A stretch of 29,076 nt of DNA from a virus. A model generated the notes under the pieces. The model was not told the DNA's origin. It was given only the letters and a program-made list of their open reading frames with translations, and did no database searches. Position numbers and translations under genes: made by a program. The stretch lies in IMG/VR virus record IMGVR_UViG_3300021579_000030, positions 1-29,076 of that record; one strand, given 5' to 3'. Below, one piece after another: positions 1-7,571 of the stretch (the first letter of the stretch is position 1; the number at the start of each line of letters is the position of its first letter).

Positions 1-43
1 ATCCCCTCTGTATTTAAACAATTTCGCATAAGGAAACACAATA

Positions 44-421
44 ATGGCCTGGTCATTTCTAACTCCAGTAAAGAACGCACGCGCTGATGCCATAACAACA
101 CAGGCAGGAACAAGTGCAACATTAAAAATTTATACATCGGCATACGGCACCTTGCTAGCAACTTGGACATGGTCAGGAAACGTGTTCGCTTCCGCATCTA
201 GCGGAGCCGTGTCAATGAATAACCCAACTACTAACCCCGTAACTCCGGCGGCTAATGGCACAGCTGCCATTGCTAAGCTCATCAAGTCCGACGGAACTAC
301 AGTGATCATTCAGGATTTGACTGTCGGCGTATCTGCATCAGACGTTATTGTTTCAAATGCATCATTCGTTACCACATCGCCGGTTACGCTGAACAGCTTC
401 ACTATTACCGAAGCAGCTTAG
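44..421 (+). CDS. Small beta-rich tail/virion protein, paralogue 1 of 4
   Basis: A 125-residue protein rich in Ser, Thr, Ala and Val with no charged clusters, as expected of a phage structural beta-sandwich. The core (LKIYTSAYGTLLATWTWSG, then a C-terminal strand ending NSFTITEAA) lines up with the proteins at 4934, 5540 and 6339, which share an IYSG...GTLL...T pattern and a closing T-IDxF-like strand; I infer a shared family. This copy is the shortest and most diverged: it lacks the WxF and GWFR stretches of the 4934 and 5540 copies. AAGGAA lies about 9 bases before the ATG. It ends at TAG, which overlaps the Shine-Dalgarno region of the next gene (8-base gap). The exact virion role is unknown. 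Confidence 0.75.
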   Translation: MAWSFLTPVKNARADAITTQAGTSATLKIYTSAYGTLLATWTWSGNVFASASSGAVSMNNPTTNPVTPAANGTAAIAKLIKSDGTTVIIQDLTVGVSASDVIVSNASFVTTSPVTLNSFTITEAA

Positions 422-428
422 GTGCGCC

Positions 429-863
429 ATGACCGATTTATATACAGAGCTAACGACAGGGCCGCTTAAAGACGAAATCGCTCCGTATATAAAAACGGGA
501 GACGATGGGGCAATTTATGAGATCCTGCATAAAAAAGACATTGATGTTTTTGGTATCATCTCATCACACGATATATGCCAGTATTTCATGCTGACGGATG
601 TTCTATTGCCTATCGAGGAATCCACATCACCCGCTTGTAAAGTGGCTAACAGGGCGCTGGCGTTATTTCCAGAGTTCGACTTGGCCTTACCCTATGTGGC
701 TGCTAAATTCGCTGCAATTCTTGATGCGTTGATAGCTGAGAATATGATTACTCAGGAGCATAAGCAAACGCTTATGTATATAGCCACTAAGAAAATAAGC
801 CGAGCACACCAGCTAAATATTGAGGCAAACATTACTGATATAGCGCAAGCTCTTAGGGGTTAA
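429..863 (+). CDS. Hypothetical phage protein, helical, virion-cluster member
   Basis: A 144-residue mostly helical protein. The start (MTDLYTELTTGPLKDE) and the end (KKISRAHQL...NITDIAQALRG) resemble a recurrent small phage protein found beside tail genes, in which an N-terminal 'Y-x-L-x-x-E-I-x-x-x-P-L' motif is followed by helices and a closing SRA(E/Q)xL...DIxxAL segment. No enzymatic motif is visible. AGGTG lies 5 bases before the ATG and the gene follows its neighbour by 7 bases, so the two are probably co-translated. Function unknown; family resemblance is from memory and unverified. Confidence 0.7.
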   Translation: MTDLYTELTTGPLKDEIAPYIKTGDDGAIYEILHKKDIDVFGIISSHDICQYFMLTDVLLPIEESTSPACKVANRALALFPEFDLALPYVAAKFAAILDALIAENMITQEHKQTLMYIATKKISRAHQLNIEANITDIAQALRG

Positions 864-865
864 AA

Positions 866-1315
866 ATGAGTACATTAGCGAGCGTACAAGGGTCAAGAAC
901 TTCTTTAACCGTAACAGGTTTTAGTACATTAGCATCAGCAACTTATGTTGCTTCAAGTGCTTATAATGCCAGCACCAACAAACCACTGGATGTTATTATC
1001 GAGGTAGAAGCTGCTACGACTAATACACCATCTGGTAACAGACAGGTAGTGGTATTTGTACAAACCTCTTTAGATGGCTCAAATTTTCAAACAGGCCCGA
1101 CTTCTGGTACATCAACTACTGATGAGCAGAATTTAACATTTGTTGGTACATTGCCGATGAATAGCGTTACTACAACACAAAGAAAAGCCTTTAGTCTTTA
1201 TACAGCTATGGGATTCATACCACAACAATTTAAAATTGTTTTAAAAAATGATCTAGGCGTTGCTCTAACGTCAGGCGCTGCTTATACGGCAGAGATTTCC
1301 GGCACTATAACCTAA
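866..1315 (+). CDS. Phage virion protein, beta-rich, unknown role
   Basis: A 149-residue Ser/Thr/Ala-rich protein of predicted beta strands (DVIIEVEAATTNT, RQVVVFVQTSLDGSNF, FKIVLKNDLGV, AYTAEISGTIT). The pattern 'V-F-V-Q-T-S-L-D-G-x-N-F' is typical of small virion proteins that describe a beta sandwich. AGGGGTTAAAA gives a good ribosome site just before the ATG, and the gene starts 3 bases after the preceding stop, so it belongs to the same operon. No signal peptide, no cysteines. It probably contributes to the tail or head decoration. Confidence 0.7.
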   Translation: MSTLASVQGSRTSLTVTGFSTLASATYVASSAYNASTNKPLDVIIEVEAATTNTPSGNRQVVVFVQTSLDGSNFQTGPTSGTSTTDEQNLTFVGTLPMNSVTTTQRKAFSLYTAMGFIPQQFKIVLKNDLGVALTSGAAYTAEISGTIT

Positions 1316-1332
1316 TAGGTTTATAATCCGGC

Positions 1333-3189
1333 ATGAGCACTAAAAAGAGATCAAATCAACCGCAGCAAATAACCCCAATTGATTGGAGCAATCCTTTAAC
1401 TAGAAGGTTAGTCTTATGTCATAATGCTGTTGAAAAATATGATTCTGCACTTGGAAAGATAATACCTGTATCTGGTAATACAAGAAGTATTCTAAATAAT
1501 GCGATAGGGCAATCTTACTCCGGTGCTAACGCTAGAGCTGATTACAGTACCTTTCGTCCAATACCAATCGACTCGTCATCTTATACCATTCTTGCATGTG
1601 GTGTATGGCCTGCTACTGGCAGAGGACATGCCTTTAGCCAAGGCTATCAAGTATCTCCTTATCCTCAATATACGCTTGCTTACGGTATCAGTAATACAGG
1701 GGCAGGCGCTAATGGAACGGTAACTCTATTCGAATATAGCTCACCTAACGTACTTAGTAGTGCTACTGTTTCAGGTGCTGCTGATGGAAAATACCATTGT
1801 GTTGTAGGCCGAAGAAATGGCAGTGCATCTAACACTACAGTTTGGATAGACGGTATATCAAAAACTGTTAGCACAAATGGAAATGACGGCACAATAAATA
1901 GTTCTGGACAGTCAAACCAAACAACCTCAATTGGTAATGATGCTAACTACTCCTCAACTGGTCGTGAGTTTAATTCACCACTTTTTCTAGTATTAGTCTG
2001 GAGTAGGGCTTTAGCATATAGTGAAATTAAAGCAATATCTGACAACCCTTGGCAGGTATTTGCTCAGCAACGAAGTCCATTAGCACTAATTACCCCCCCT
2101 GCTGCAACAGAAACAGCTAGTGCAAGTATCACGACATCTGCACCATCCATAGCAATAGTCGCTTCTGGCGACGCTTCTGCAGCAGCATCAATAACTACCC
2201 TTAACCCTGCTATATCTGCTGATGTTACAGGTCAATTTAATTCATCGGTAGCTATCACCACGGTTAACCCGACAATAGCTATAAATGCAACGGGTGATGC
2301 TGGCGTAAGCTGCTCTATTACGACGGTAAAGCCAACATTTGACATAAGCGTATATCTAGAAGTATCAATTCTAGATGGATTTATAACGACACCTGCACCC
2401 TTTATTAGCATCAATGTAAGTGAAGGTGTAACAGTATCATTAGATGCAGCCATTACTACCTCAGCACCAGTCATTGCTGTTACGGTAAGCTCCAATATTA
2501 TCGCATCTACTTCAGTAACAACGGTCGCACCAACCGTTGCTGCTGTCGCAACCAGTCTGACAAATGCAGATGTATCGATAACCACAGCATCACCTGTTGT
2601 AGCGGCCAGCACGACAGTTGGATTTGTTGCAATCTCATCAATAACGACATCTAATCCTGTTATTGCTGCTGACATTACCTTTGCGCCGACAGTCTTAGTT
2701 GACATTACAACAAGCAGGCCAACTGTATCGGCAGCCGTTACGGTAAGCGTGTCGGCAATTGCGTCAATACAGACAGTTGCGCCAATAATTTCAGCAGCAG
2801 TTACTGGATTAGCGACAACAAGCGTATCTATAACAACGGCAAACCCGGTTATAGATTCTCTTGTCTACGAATTGAGAATAGCTAATGCGGCGATAACGAC
2901 ATCAAATCCGGTTATTTCCGCAAATACATCAGGCTATGCAAATACTGACGTAATTTTAACAACGCTATCGCCTATAATAACTATAGGCGCTGATTGTTTA
3001 AGCATTGCTGATGTTACTCTTACAACCAGCCTGCCTTTTATAGCAGGGACTGTGCTTGATAAGGATTATGCACAGTATGTGGATTGGGCAATAGCTGAGC
3101 ATCAGCATTATGAAGTGGTATCGGAGAGCAGGAATTACACAGTTATCTGCCCGCAAATGGCCGGAATTGTAATAGAAGCCAACAGGTAA
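1333..3189 (+). CDS. LamG/concanavalin-like tail protein with fifteen 21-residue repeats
   Basis: A 618-residue protein in two parts. Residues ~15-245 look like a concanavalin A-like (LamG) jelly roll: strands around SSSYTILACGVWP, GKYHCVVGRRNG, TTVWIDGISKTV, and the closing 'WSRALAYSEIKAISDNPWQVFA', a hallmark of phage LamG domains. Residues ~265-575 are tandem repeats of about 21 residues keyed on ITTxxP. A short C-terminal tail follows, with YVDWAIAEHQHYEV. The likely role is host-surface or glycan binding at the tail. The Shine-Dalgarno sequence is weak and the leader is only 17 bases. Extended shadow frames on the opposite strand reflect the repeat composition and are not genes. Confidence 0.8.
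   Translation: MSTKKRSNQPQQITPIDWSNPLTRRLVLCHNAVEKYDSALGKIIPVSGNTRSILNNAIGQSYSGANARADYSTFRPIPIDSSSYTILACGVWPATGRGHAFSQGYQVSPYPQYTLAYGISNTGAGANGTVTLFEYSSPNVLSSATVSGAADGKYHCVVGRRNGSASNTTVWIDGISKTVSTNGNDGTINSSGQSNQTTSIGNDANYSSTGREFNSPLFLVLVWSRALAYSEIKAISDNPWQVFAQQRSPLALITPPAATETASASITTSAPSIAIVASGDASAAASITTLNPAISADVTGQFNSSVAITTVNPTIAINATGDAGVSCSITTVKPTFDISVYLEVSILDGFITTPAPFISINVSEGVTVSLDAAITTSAPVIAVTVSSNIIASTSVTTVAPTVAAVATSLTNADVSITTASPVVAASTTVGFVAISSITTSNPVIAADITFAPTVLVDITTSRPTVSAAVTVSVSAIASIQTVAPIISAAVTGLATTSVSITTANPVIDSLVYELRIANAAITTSNPVISANTSGYANTDVILTTLSPIITIGADCLSIADVTLTTSLPFIAGTVLDKDYAQYVDWAIAEHQHYEVVSESRNYTVICPQMAGIVIEANR
2125..3060 (+). repeat. Fifteen tandem 63-bp coding repeats (ITTxxP unit)
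   Basis: The protein repeat is ITT(S/V/A/L)xP followed by a VIAAxVTG-like strand and a variable tail. I count fifteen copies of the ITTxxP-type core; thirteen units are 21 residues and two near residues 335-380 are 22-23. DNA copies are strongly diverged, so selection is on the protein pattern. The regular strand-turn-strand period suggests a fibrous beta array, inferred only. Confidence 0.85.
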
Positions 3190-3218
3190 CGTAATCAATA
3201 TTTATAGAAAGGTGCAGC

Positions 3219-3716
3219 ATGTTATATCCATCCACAAGTAAAGGCCCATTCAAAATGAATGGCGTTTATGGAAAAGACAGCAAACGCAACATCGGCATTA
3301 TTTACCGACCTGATACATGGCAAGCCGACACGGTTTATCTTAGTGTAGATGGAAGCTTTAATGTTGTCATGCCAACTGTTTTTAAGGGTTTTTATTTTAG
3401 GGTAATTAATCCAGGGAAATCTGGAGCTACAGAACCCGTGTGGCCTACACAGGCAGGCGATACAGTGGAGGACGGAGCAACCTTCGAGGCTGTGGCTTAT
3501 AACCTGTTGCCGATAAACGAGGACATTTCCACATCAACGTTTACAGCAAGCCATGGTGTGACTCTGTATGGGGCAATAAATACAGCTGGAACAACGCACG
3601 TAATGATTTCAGACATACCTGACGGAGTAACGAGTTTTACTGTAGCCAATCATATTGTAAAAAGTAATGGTGAAGAGGAGTCTGTAAGCTTGCTTTTCAA
3701 AGTAGCCGAAAGATAA
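3219..3716 (+). CDS. Phage structural protein with carbohydrate-module-like segment
   Basis: A 165-residue protein. Residues ~30-90 carry the pattern TWQADTVYLSVDG...FRVINPGKSGATEPVWPT, ending in GDTVEDGATFEAV. This W-x-x-x-x-x-Y...SG-x-x-EPxWPT...DG signature is common in tail proteins of many tailed phages and resembles small carbohydrate-binding modules. The rest is a beta-rich domain ending VSLLFKVAER. AAAGGTG precedes the ATG by 5-6 bases. A gene-free leader with a palindrome follows, so this may be the last gene of its transcription unit. Confidence 0.75.
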   Translation: MLYPSTSKGPFKMNGVYGKDSKRNIGIIYRPDTWQADTVYLSVDGSFNVVMPTVFKGFYFRVINPGKSGATEPVWPTQAGDTVEDGATFEAVAYNLLPINEDISTSTFTASHGVTLYGAINTAGTTHVMISDIPDGVTSFTVANHIVKSNGEEESVSLLFKVAER

Positions 3717-3727
3717 AACTAATTAAC

Positions 3728-3746
3728 AATTAAACGTTGTTTATTT
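3728..3746. promoter_or_regulatory. Operator-like inverted repeat upstream of the tail-hub gene
   Basis: AATTAAAC, three bases, GTTTATTT. The right arm differs from the left by one base. The same site, perfect, occurs at 27588-27606, and a near copy at 28041-28059. It lies 72 bases before the 3819 start codon, in the 100-base gap between genes. A possible -10 element TATAGT follows at 3763-3768. A regulator is inferred; none is identified. Confidence 0.5.
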
Positions 3747-3780
3747 AATCTCCATAAGTTGATATAGTAGTTGCACAAAC

Positions 3781-3794
3781 CCGCTATCCTGCGG
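3781..3794 (+). promoter_or_regulatory. Short GC hairpin in the leader of the 3819 gene
   Basis: CCGC, six-base loop, GCGG, 24 bases before the start codon. A hairpin of the same stem sequence and loop size is at 5439-5452. No U-tract follows, so it is not an intrinsic terminator. Confidence 0.4.
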
Positions 3795-3818
3795 CGTTAA
3801 ACCTGATAAGAAGGTTCG

Positions 3819-4919
3819 ATGATTATTAATTTATTTCTGGGAATCCATAACCAGAATCATCCTAGGTCAATACCAGATAACGCATTAGCCGACGCGGTTA
3901 ATGTGGACATTGATAACGCAGGCGCTATCCTGCGAAGACAAGGTTATTCGCTATCGCAAGCCATAACCGACGTTACCTCTGCTTATTCAACTATCAATCA
4001 AGAAGGCTACGTCGTAGCATCTGGAACGCTGTATCGTGTTAAGGATGATCTAAGTCTTGTTCCACTGGCGTTATCAACCGCAACCCAATTCTCCGATATT
4101 AACGGCATTCTGTTCACCAATGACGGCTTGAAGGTGGATTCAGATAACGTTGTTGACATAAAAATCACAGCACCAGAAATACCTCCGGATATAACCATTA
4201 CGGCAGGAAATCTTGAACCTGGCACATACAGCGCCTGTTATTGTTTTAAAGCATCTAGTGACCTTGAGGGCGGTTCTTCGCCCATTGCTACAGTAGAGTT
4301 GACTACCACTGGGGGCATAGAAATAAATCCAGTAACTACCCCAGCAGGGCTTTCCGTTAATTACTACCTAACTGATTGCAATGGCACCGTTTATTATGAC
4401 GCCAATGGCGCACAGCTAAACCCTGTACAGATTTTGGCGGAAAGCTACCCAGATAATATTGAAACCATAGCCTGGCATGAAAGCCGCTTATGGATAAGCA
4501 AAGCGCTGCCTAATAAGTCGTCCATCATCTGGTTTTCAGCGCCTTTTCATTACCATTTGTATAATCTGCAAGCTGATTATATTATCGTACAAGGGCATGT
4601 TAGGGCGATGGCATCGGCTGGCGATGTGCTGATTATCGCAACTGACGACGGCATTTACGCTTATAACGACAGCGTGGTTAAGTTGTCCAATTACGGTGTC
4701 ACGAAGGGCCGGTCTATGGTCAAGACGTCCGCAAATGAGGTCATGATATTTACCAATCGTGGCGTGTGTGTTGGCATGCCGTTCAGGAATATAACCGATA
4801 AAAAGGCATCTTTCCCGCCGGGTGAACAGTGCAGTTCCGCGCTGGTTGAAGAGAATGGCATGAGAAAGTTTGTGGCACTGTCTGATGGTTATGGGGCGCC
4901 TTATAACGCTCGGTTTTAA
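3819..4919 (+). CDS. Probable tail hub/nozzle-type structural protein
   Basis: A 366-residue protein opening MIINLFLGIHNQNHPRSIPD, then NALADAVNVDIDNAGAILRRQGY, a recurring opening in podovirus structural proteins of the size class of tail-tube/stabilisation proteins: 'F-x-G-I-N-N...DAVNVDI-x-x-x-G-x-L-R-R-x-G'. The remainder has propeller-like strand repeats (ASGTLYRV, FSDINGILFTNDG, WHESRLWISK, DDGIYAYND, MIFTNRGVCVG). It ends LSDGYGAPYNARF, similar in style to the 'GxxxPYN' end of those proteins. AAGAAGGT precedes the ATG. The role as tail hub is an inference from position and pattern. A separate leader with an inverted repeat and a hairpin suggests its own transcriptional start. Confidence 0.65.
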   Translation: MIINLFLGIHNQNHPRSIPDNALADAVNVDIDNAGAILRRQGYSLSQAITDVTSAYSTINQEGYVVASGTLYRVKDDLSLVPLALSTATQFSDINGILFTNDGLKVDSDNVVDIKITAPEIPPDITITAGNLEPGTYSACYCFKASSDLEGGSSPIATVELTTTGGIEINPVTTPAGLSVNYYLTDCNGTVYYDANGAQLNPVQILAESYPDNIETIAWHESRLWISKALPNKSSIIWFSAPFHYHLYNLQADYIIVQGHVRAMASAGDVLIIATDDGIYAYNDSVVKLSNYGVTKGRSMVKTSANEVMIFTNRGVCVGMPFRNITDKKASFPPGEQCSSALVEENGMRKFVALSDGYGAPYNARF

Positions 4920-4933
4920 ACATAATAAAAACG

Positions 4934-5431
4934 ATGGCTACCAAATACTCAACCGATCTTTTAAATAGACTAAATAAAGAAAGCGACCTTGGCGTTCGCG
5001 CCTCATTGTTATGCGAGATATTCAAAAACAGTGTTATACGCATATATACAGGAGAGCAGCCGGATAGTGCTGATGATGATGCAACTGGGACATTCATGGG
5101 GAATATAACCGAAAATGGTGAGGCATTTACTTCAGGATCACCTAATAACAGCTTAAATTTATTTAAGATGCAATCCGATTACTTCGGATGTATAAGCAAG
5201 GACTATGCAACATGGAAATTTAGAGCGATTGCTAACGGAGCCATGGGGTGGTTTAGGCTTGAAACAAGCGACGCAAGCGACAAGCAAGATAGTGGAAATC
5301 TATACAGAATTGATGGCTCTATAGGGTGTATGGGCGCTGATATGTTGGTAACGCACCCAAATGTTGTAGCTTATACTCCAGAGAATGGTAAAGAGATAAT
5401 AATCGATGCATTTACTATACGGTGTTTATAA
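4934..5431 (+). CDS. Small beta-rich tail protein, paralogue 2 of 4
   Basis: A 165-residue protein with the family pattern: VIRIYTGEQPDSADDDATGTF, then TWKFRAIANGAMGWFRLET, RIDGSIGCMGADMLV and a closing strand IIIDAFTIRCL. It aligns along its full length with the 5540 product (VIRFYSGAQP, GTIGWFRF, RIDGSVGITSGDMRV, ITIDAFNVI), so the two are tandem duplicates that have diverged strongly. It carries an N-terminal SLLCEIFKNSVIRIY segment and three to four cysteines that the 5540 copy mostly lacks. No clear Shine-Dalgarno sequence precedes the ATG, which lies 14 bases after the previous stop. Virion role unknown. Confidence 0.75.
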   Translation: MATKYSTDLLNRLNKESDLGVRASLLCEIFKNSVIRIYTGEQPDSADDDATGTFMGNITENGEAFTSGSPNNSLNLFKMQSDYFGCISKDYATWKFRAIANGAMGWFRLETSDASDKQDSGNLYRIDGSIGCMGADMLVTHPNVVAYTPENGKEIIIDAFTIRCL

Positions 5432-5438
5432 GATTCAT

Positions 5439-5513
5439 CCGCCAGTGTGCGGAAGGAAGTAGCCGCAATCGCCCGGTTTAAATAGGCGACCATTATACGC
5501 GTCGCGATGACGC
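5439..5513 (+). promoter_or_regulatory. Leader with two hairpins before the 5540 gene
   Basis: First hairpin 5439-5452: CCGC, six-base loop, GCGG. Second hairpin 5499-5513: GCGTC, five-base loop, GACGC. The second, with its downstream flank through the Shine-Dalgarno sequence, closely matches 6298-6312. Neither has a U-tract. A role in translation or RNA stability of the following gene is possible. Confidence 0.5.
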
Positions 5514-5539
5514 CAAACTCCTAACAAAAGGAAACTCAA

Positions 5540-6016
5540 ATGGCAGTTAAATTTTCAACAGGCACGCTTACCCGCTTGCTGGGCAAGAACGGCACAGATA
5601 CCGGAGCCGATGGCTTGCGCGGCATCTTCACTAATTGCGTTATCCGGTTTTATTCCGGTGCACAACCGGCGACGGCAGACGCGGCACCAACTGGAACATT
5701 ACTTGGAAGTGTCACCATTGCAGGTGGCGCGTTCTCTCATGGATCTTCTACCAACGGCCTAAACTTTGGAGCTCCCATCGGCTCAACACTAGCCAAAGCT
5801 TCGGCTGAAGACTGGAAATTCAAAGGTGTTGCTGCGGGAACAATCGGATGGTTTAGATTCCAGGCGAATGCGACTGACGATAATTCTTCAAGCACAACTC
5901 TGCCCAGAATCGATGGCTCTGTTGGCATAACGTCTGGCGATATGCGCGTGTCTACCGTAACCTCAGCGGTAAACTCGATCATTACGATTGACGCGTTTAA
6001 CGTCATTCCTTCATAA
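5540..6016 (+). CDS. Small beta-rich tail protein, paralogue 3 of 4
   Basis: A 158-residue protein giving the clearest view of the family: N-terminal LRGIFTNCVIRFYSGAQP, then TGTLLGSVTIAGGAF, a central WKFKGVAAGTIGWFRFQA, PRIDGSVGITSGDMRV and a final strand ITIDAFNVIPS. It is beta-rich, without a signal peptide or membrane segment, and consistent with a repeated subunit of the tail. AAAAGGA lies 8 bases before the ATG. The gene has its own 108-base leader with two hairpins, unlike the tightly packed genes upstream. A tail role is inferred from the neighbourhood only. Confidence 0.78.
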   Translation: MAVKFSTGTLTRLLGKNGTDTGADGLRGIFTNCVIRFYSGAQPATADAAPTGTLLGSVTIAGGAFSHGSSTNGLNFGAPIGSTLAKASAEDWKFKGVAAGTIGWFRFQANATDDNSSSTTLPRIDGSVGITSGDMRVSTVTSAVNSIITIDAFNVIPS

Positions 6017-6081
6017 CGACTATTTTACGGGTTATAAAAATGAGTTATTTTAAAAATTACAGAAAAAAAAATGTGTAGCCG

Positions 6082-6243
6082 ATGCGCCCTTATTTACTAG
6101 GTGAAGACCTAACTGGGATATCTGTTAATAAGGAAGATACCCCTGAGTTAGGTGGCATGATTGCTATAAATACGAATAACAAAGAAGATATGTGGTATGT
6201 CGGCAAAGCATTTTTTGAAGAAAATTATGAAGAAGCTGATTAA
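6082..6243 (+). CDS. Small phage protein, possibly truncated by an in-frame amber
   Basis: The open frame encodes 53 residues (MRPYLLGEDLTGISVNKEDT..., then ELGGMIAINTNNKEDMWYVG, ending EENYEEAD). The acidic, well-ordered sequence looks real. In the same frame, ATG at 6040 gives MSYFKNYRKKNV, then TAG at 6076-6078, then PMRPYLL. The basic opening YRKK joined to (Q)PMRPY reads like one protein interrupted by CAG-to-TAG; I recall similar small phage proteins with such a beginning, unverified. There is no good Shine-Dalgarno sequence before 6082; a weak ACGGG precedes 6040. Either translation restarts at 6082, the gene is a pseudogene, or the amber is read through. Function unknown. Confidence 0.6.
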   Translation: MRPYLLGEDLTGISVNKEDTPELGGMIAINTNNKEDMWYVGKAFFEENYEEAD

Positions 6244-6297
6244 CTTGTAACGTCGCTATATAAATGTGACGTTTAACATCAACTCATATCTTTATCC

Positions 6298-6312
6298 GCG
6301 TCGTGATGACGC
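6298..6312 (+). promoter_or_regulatory. Leader hairpin before the 6339 gene
   Basis: GCGTC, loop GTGAT, GACGC, then a flank ending in AAAAGGA that matches the leader at 5499-5530. Just upstream, AACGTC and GACGTT (6249-6273) form a second, looser inverted repeat. No U-tract follows either. Confidence 0.5.
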
Positions 6313-6338
6313 CAATTTCCTACTAAAAGGATATAAAC

Positions 6339-6776
6339 ATGTTGAAAGCATCAACTGGTTTAAGAAACTACATGCTGGACACCGGGTCGCTTAAGGCAGC
6401 GCTGGCGCTAGGCAAAATTTACATCTATTCAGGGGCCGTACCTACAGACGCTGACGCGGCTGTAACGGGTACGCTAATCTGCACCATCACCGAATCAAGT
6501 GGCGGCACAGGTCTAACACTTGCGACATCAGCGACAACTGGAACTATCACCAAAAACGGCACTACATGGTCAGGTGTTGTATCAGGGTCAGGAACACAGA
6601 CGGCGACCTACTGGCGTTTTACTGCGGTTGGTGATACAGGTGTTTCATCTACGACTGAAAAGAGGTTACAAGGTTTAGCAGCTACGTCAGGTTCAGAGCT
6701 TGTTATGACTAGCACCTCGTTGACTAATGGCGCTACCCAAACTATTGACTACTTTAGTGTTGCAATGGGTGCATAG
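6339..6776 (+). CDS. Small beta-rich tail protein, paralogue 4 of 4
   Basis: A 145-residue protein: KIYIYSGAVPTDADAAVTGTL, then a Ser/Thr/Gly-rich centre, TATYWRFTAVGDTGVSS, LQGLAATSGSELVMTS and a closing QTIDYFSVAMGA. It matches the IYSGAxPxxADAAxTGTL and TIDxF landmarks of the 5540 product. AAAAGGA lies 8 bases before the ATG and the leader hairpin is shared with 5540, so gene and leader were probably duplicated together. It ends at TAG exactly where the paralogues end, so TAG acts as a true stop here. The broken HNH gene starts 6 bases later in the same frame. Confidence 0.78.
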   Translation: MLKASTGLRNYMLDTGSLKAALALGKIYIYSGAVPTDADAAVTGTLICTITESSGGTGLTLATSATTGTITKNGTTWSGVVSGSGTQTATYWRFTAVGDTGVSSTTEKRLQGLAATSGSELVMTSTSLTNGATQTIDYFSVAMGA

Positions 6777-6782
6777 GAATAC

Positions 6783-7571
6783 ATGAAAACATGTAGATTA
6801 TGCAAATAGTATAAGGATTTATCTGAGTTTTACGTAAGGAATGAAAGCGGGAAACTTAGAACAGAATGCAAAGTTTGTTTTAATAATGCTGTTAAAGAAA
6901 GAAATGTTAATCGTAAATCTGAAATACAGATAAAGAAAAGAAAATATTATCAAAATAACAAGGATGTCTTATCTGAAAAAGCAAAAATTTTCAGGTCTAA
7001 TAACAAGGATGTTTTATCAGCTAAGAGTAAAGAATATTATCAGGCTAATAGAAAACAAGGACTGGTCTATCAAAAACAACATTATAGGAACAATAGTGAG
7101 AAAGTCATAGAGTACCAAAAAGCATATGCTGCTGAAAATATAATTACAGTTAAGCGGTATAAACGCAATCATTATGAAAGAACTTGCGGAGTTATAACTA
7201 ACGGTATATCGAATGAGCAAATATTAAATAGAGGAAAACGCAAGCAATATGGAAAAGATTATAGACGATCAAATAGGGATAAGTGCAATGCTAAATATAA
7301 CGCGTATATAGCTAAAAAGATAAATGCTACGCCATCATGGGCAAACAAATTTTTCATTGAGGAGATATATAACTTGACGTCAATAAGAACGAATATTACA
7401 GGATTCTCTTGGCACGTAGACCATATAGTTACACTAAATAGTAAGATAATATCTGGACTGCATTGTGAAGCTAATTTACAGGTAATTCCAGGATTCTTTA
7501 ATCAAATAAAGAATAATCTATTTTGGCCGAATATGCCTACACATATATCAAGAGATCCCGCAAATGTCTAA
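6783..7571 (+). pseudogene. HNH endonuclease gene interrupted by an amber codon
   Basis: From ATG 6783 the frame reads MKTCRLCK, TAG at 6807-6809, then YKDLSEFYVRNESGKLRTEC and onward uninterrupted to TAA at 7569. Around the stop it forms a CxxC...CxxC zinc-binding opening (CRLC...CKVC) usual for these endonucleases. The middle is Lys/Tyr-rich with repeated YYQxN units. The C-terminus has the HNH core: WHVDHIVTLNSKIISGLH, then NLQVIPGFFNQIKNN. The family is free-standing homing-type endonucleases of phages. No in-frame ATG lies between the amber and the HNH core, so only an 8-residue peptide is made unless the stop is suppressed. AGGAA precedes the ATG; the end overlaps the next gene by 8 bases. 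AT-rich compared with its neighbours, which suits insertion. Confidence 0.8.

Noticed and set aside
1-43. Possible end of an upstream gene (frame 2, TAA at 29-31)
   Set aside because: Only about nine codons are visible (SPLYLNNFA), so coding cannot be judged.
2232-2705. Minus-strand ORF of 157 codons across the ITTxxP repeats
   Set aside because: It exists because the repeat codons lack stops on the opposite strand; it mirrors the repeat and has no ribosome site.
44-7571. Whole-genome reassignment of TAG to glutamine
   Set aside because: Two paralogous tail genes end at TAG at the position where their relatives end, so TAG works as a stop in this phage.
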